A stretch of DNA of 64,000 bases from Chlamydiales bacterium. GTDB taxonomy: Bacteria; Chlamydiota; Chlamydiia; Chlamydiales; JAAKFR01. The stretch is from contig JAJACK010000003.1 of assembly GCA_022601535.1 (NCBI GenBank), positions 62,001 through 126,000 on the forward strand. The letters run 5' to 3'. A program made the position numbers and the translations under genes. Each line of letters opens with the position of its first letter. Position 1 is the stretch's first letter. The notes below the pieces were generated by a model that saw nothing but the letters and a program-made list of their open reading frames with translations, did no database searches and was not told the DNA's origin. Shown one piece after another: positions 60,267 through 64,000 of this stretch.

Positions 60267-60581
60267 ATGATAGAAAAACAAATTGAAGAGAAAAAGAAAG
60301 AGACGATCAATAAAGCAAAAGGCTTTTTTATTGTAAAAAACAACAAAGGATTACACACACGTCCCTCGACAGAACTCGTTAAGTGTGCGACACACTTTAG
60401 AGCAAAAGTGAATTTGATCTACCAAGATCTCGTTGTGAATGCCAAATCTCTTTTAGGAATTTTGACACTCGCTGCAGCACGAGGGTCTAGGATAGAGATC
60501 GATGCTGTGGGTACAGATGCCGATGAAGCTGTAAAACAATTGGTTGAGCTCGCTCGCAATAAATTTTATATTCACTACTAA
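60267..60581 (+). CDS. ptsH: HPr phosphocarrier protein
   Basis: The protein has 104 residues from the ATG at 60267. A charged 18-residue N-terminal extension (IEKQIEEKKKETINKAK) precedes the HPr fold. The phosphorylated His lies in NNKGLHTRPSTELVKCA, and a regulatory Ser in VNAKSLLGIL. It accepts phosphate from EI; chlamydiae have a reduced PTS thought to be regulatory. Thr replaces the usual Ala after the His. The SixA-like phosphatase at 8487 could in principle act on it. Its stop overlaps the pepF ATG by one base. Confidence 0.9.
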   Translation: MIEKQIEEKKKETINKAKGFFIVKNNKGLHTRPSTELVKCATHFRAKVNLIYQDLVVNAKSLLGILTLAAARGSRIEIDAVGTDADEAVKQLVELARNKFYIHY

Positions 60582-62365
60582 TGGAAAAAATGCGCTCTAA
60601 AGTTAAAGCAAAAGATACCTGGAACGTCGCTGCTCTCTACCCTTCTGTGAAAGAGTGGGAGAAAGAGTTCAAAAAAATCGACTTCTCAAAACTCGCCTCT
60701 TATAGAGGACGCCTTCACGAAGGAGAAAAGGTTGTTAAAGAAGCATTTGAGTGTGCTTTTACTTTGGGCAGAGAAGTTGAGAAACTCCACACATACGCCC
60801 ATTTAAGACACGACGAAGAGATCACTGTAGATCTGCATAAAAACGCTTACCAAAGAATTCTTTCCACGGCTCACGATTTCCAAGAAGCAGCTGCCTGGAT
60901 GGAACCAGAAATTCTCTCTCTTCCAGACAAAACCATTCAAATGTATCTCTCCTCACCTCTCCTTGCCCCCTACCGTTTTCATCTTGAGAAAATCGTCCGA
61001 ATGGCCCCTCACACATTGAGCGCAGATAAAGAAGAACTCCTTGCCCTAGCTGCCAAACCGTTACAAACCTCTTCAAAAGCATTTGGAGCTCTCAATAACG
61101 CCGACATCAAATTTAGCCCTGTTTTAGATAGTGAAGGGAAAGAGCATGAAATGAGCCATGGTCTTTATCAACTCTACCTTCGCTCTCCTGATCGCACCTT
61201 GCGAGAAAATGCATTTAAAGAGATGCATGGAAAGTTTAAAGCGTATGAAAATACACTCGCAGAATTGCTCTATGGACAAGTTCAAGGGCATGTTTTTTCG
61301 GCCAAAGCACACAACTTTAAGTCGAGCCTTGAAGCGGCCCTTTTCCCAAAAAATATTCCCACAACTGTTTACCACTCCCTGATCAAGGCTGTCCGTCAAC
61401 ACCTTCCAAAACTCCACCGCTACATGAAGCTGCGGAAAAAAGTGCTCAAGCTAGATCAGCTCCACCTCTATGATCTCTATGTTCCAATGGTAAGTGAAGT
61501 TGAAATTGAACTCTCCTATGATGAGAGTGAGAAACTCGTTATCGAGTCGACCGCTCCCCTTGGAAAAGAGTACCAATCCACCCTACAAAAAGGACTAGAA
61601 ACCGAGCGGTGGGTCGATCGATATGAAAATGACAATAAGAGATCTGGCGCTTACTCCTCAGGCTGCTACGATAGCTATCCCTATATTTTGATGAACTACC
61701 GAGGTATTTTGCGCGACACCTTCACCCTTGCGCACGAAGCGGGACACAGTATGCACACGCATATGAGCCACACCCATCAACCCTATCACGACTCTCATTA
61801 CCCGATTTTTGTCGCAGAAGTGGCCTCCACTTTCAACGAAGAGCTCCTTATGGACCTTCTTTTGAAACAGAGAGAGAGCAAAGAAGAACGCCTTTTCCTC
61901 ATCAATGAAAAACTTGATAACATCCGCGCCACCCTCTTTAGACAAACCCTCTTTGCTGAGTTCGAACTTGCTATTCATGAAAGAGTTGAGCAAGGACTTC
62001 CCCTCACTCCTACCTATTTAAAAGAGACTTACTACCAGCTCAACCTCGACTATTTTGGCTCCGATGTTGCCGTCGATGAAGACATTGCCATCGAATGGGC
62101 CCGCATCCCCCACTTCTATTATAACTACTACGTCTACCAGTATGCGACAGGGGTGAGTGCAGCTCTTACCCTTGCAAGCCGTGTCCTGGCCGGAGACTCT
62201 GAAAGTCAAAAAAATTATCTCTCTTTTCTCCAAGGAGGAGGAAGCCTCTTTCCCATCGACCTTCTCAAACTCGCCGGAGTCGATATGACAGCCCCGCAAG
62301 CCATTGAGACTGCGCTTCAAAAATTTGATTTACTGATCACTGAGTTCGAAAAAAATCTTATTTAG
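60581..62365 (+). CDS. pepF: Oligoendopeptidase F
   Basis: The 594-residue M3 metallopeptidase has the zinc motif LAHEAGHSMHTHMSH and the third ligand in FVAEVASTFNEELLMD. The N-terminal helical domain is typical of PepF. It cuts oligopeptides in the cytosol and recycles amino acids. It precedes groES-groEL as I recall for Chlamydia (CT112-CT110). Its stop codon is inside the CIRCE-like operator. Confidence 0.96.
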   Translation: MEKMRSKVKAKDTWNVAALYPSVKEWEKEFKKIDFSKLASYRGRLHEGEKVVKEAFECAFTLGREVEKLHTYAHLRHDEEITVDLHKNAYQRILSTAHDFQEAAAWMEPEILSLPDKTIQMYLSSPLLAPYRFHLEKIVRMAPHTLSADKEELLALAAKPLQTSSKAFGALNNADIKFSPVLDSEGKEHEMSHGLYQLYLRSPDRTLRENAFKEMHGKFKAYENTLAELLYGQVQGHVFSAKAHNFKSSLEAALFPKNIPTTVYHSLIKAVRQHLPKLHRYMKLRKKVLKLDQLHLYDLYVPMVSEVEIELSYDESEKLVIESTAPLGKEYQSTLQKGLETERWVDRYENDNKRSGAYSSGCYDSYPYILMNYRGILRDTFTLAHEAGHSMHTHMSHTHQPYHDSHYPIFVAEVASTFNEELLMDLLLKQRESKEERLFLINEKLDNIRATLFRQTLFAEFELAIHERVEQGLPLTPTYLKETYYQLNLDYFGSDVAVDEDIAIEWARIPHFYYNYYVYQYATGVSAALTLASRVLAGDSESQKNYLSFLQGGGSLFPIDLLKLAGVDMTAPQAIETALQKFDLLITEFEKNLI

Positions 62366-62388
62366 CACTCACACTTTTACTTTGCTAA
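62362..62388 (+). promoter_or_regulatory. Degenerate CIRCE operator (HrcA site) for groESL
   Basis: TTAGCACTC (62362-62370), nine bases, CTTTGCTAA (62380-62388). The left arm matches the CIRCE consensus fully, and the right arm matches at six of nine positions with the TGCTAA end intact. It overlaps the pepF stop and lies about 60 bases before groES. HrcA repression of groESL with heat induction is expected. Confidence 0.75.
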
Positions 62389-62448
62389 AAAATCGATTTT
62401 CTGCTACTCTTCCTTCCAGATAAACATCCAGAAGTAAGGAGAGTTAAC

Positions 62449-64000
<1,552 letters not shown>

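Overview
The window reads as chromosome from a Chlamydiae-related intracellular bacterium, most likely of the Simkania type. The main evidence is five tandem major-outer-membrane-protein (MOMP)-like porin genes, each starting with a signal peptide followed by an LPxGNP..A..L..NG motif. Several gene pairs or runs also match gene order I recall from Chlamydia: surE/ubiA/ubiX, rpe/efp/accB/accC, pepF/groES/groEL, and the IHF gene next to a CT266-like gene. No species was confirmed by database search.

Layout. 1-6489 is one uninterrupted minus-strand reading frame of 2163 codons that runs off the left edge; its distal part has a GxGKTS / DESD ATPase signature resembling DUF3638 giant proteins. 6784-16414 holds a WXXGXW-repeat envelope protein, a small redox operon (phosphohistidine phosphatase-like, zinc alcohol dehydrogenase, FAD monooxygenase), an Inc-like membrane protein, an exported methyltransferase-like protein, an AIF-like FAD oxidoreductase and a GH15 glycosidase. 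16502-20815 is the porin array. 20895-33205 is mixed housekeeping and lineage-specific material: RlmD-like methyltransferase, two exported lipase-like paralogues, SEC-C protein, TtcA-like protein, SurE, YitT, UbiX, UbiA, LOG protein, and tRNAs Tyr, Thr, Val and Asp. 43411-64000 is largely conserved core: MscS, AccC/AccB, EF-P, Rpe, an NSS transporter, cysteine desulfurase, BrnQ, IHF/HU, TyrS, RpiA, HPr, PepF, GroES and GroEL.

The accessory region is 33265-43410, anchored on tRNA-Leu(TAA). It contains a complete exported, TPR-containing polymorphic toxin (38353-40563) with a C-terminal domain like Ntox50 (polymorphic toxin type 50), followed by a putative immunity gene. Around it lie start-less or truncated copies of the same toxin tip, each followed by a related but diverged immunity gene: five immunity genes plus one truncated copy. 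The 3' half of the tRNA-Leu gene occurs three times, twice as the end of an 182-bp repeat that follows an immunity gene. This suggests repeated insertion or recombination of toxin-immunity units at the tRNA. A decayed AbiE toxin-antitoxin locus and a run of four small enzymes sit between the units. I regard this region as the most novel system in the window.

A second genome-scale signal is promoter placement. About fourteen genes have a -10-like hexamer only 6-9 bases from the start codon, several with a good -35 at 17-18 bp, and no Shine-Dalgarno sequence. This points to widespread leaderless mRNAs, whereas other genes (porins, groES, groEL, IHF, efp/acc operon) have ordinary ribosome-binding sites.
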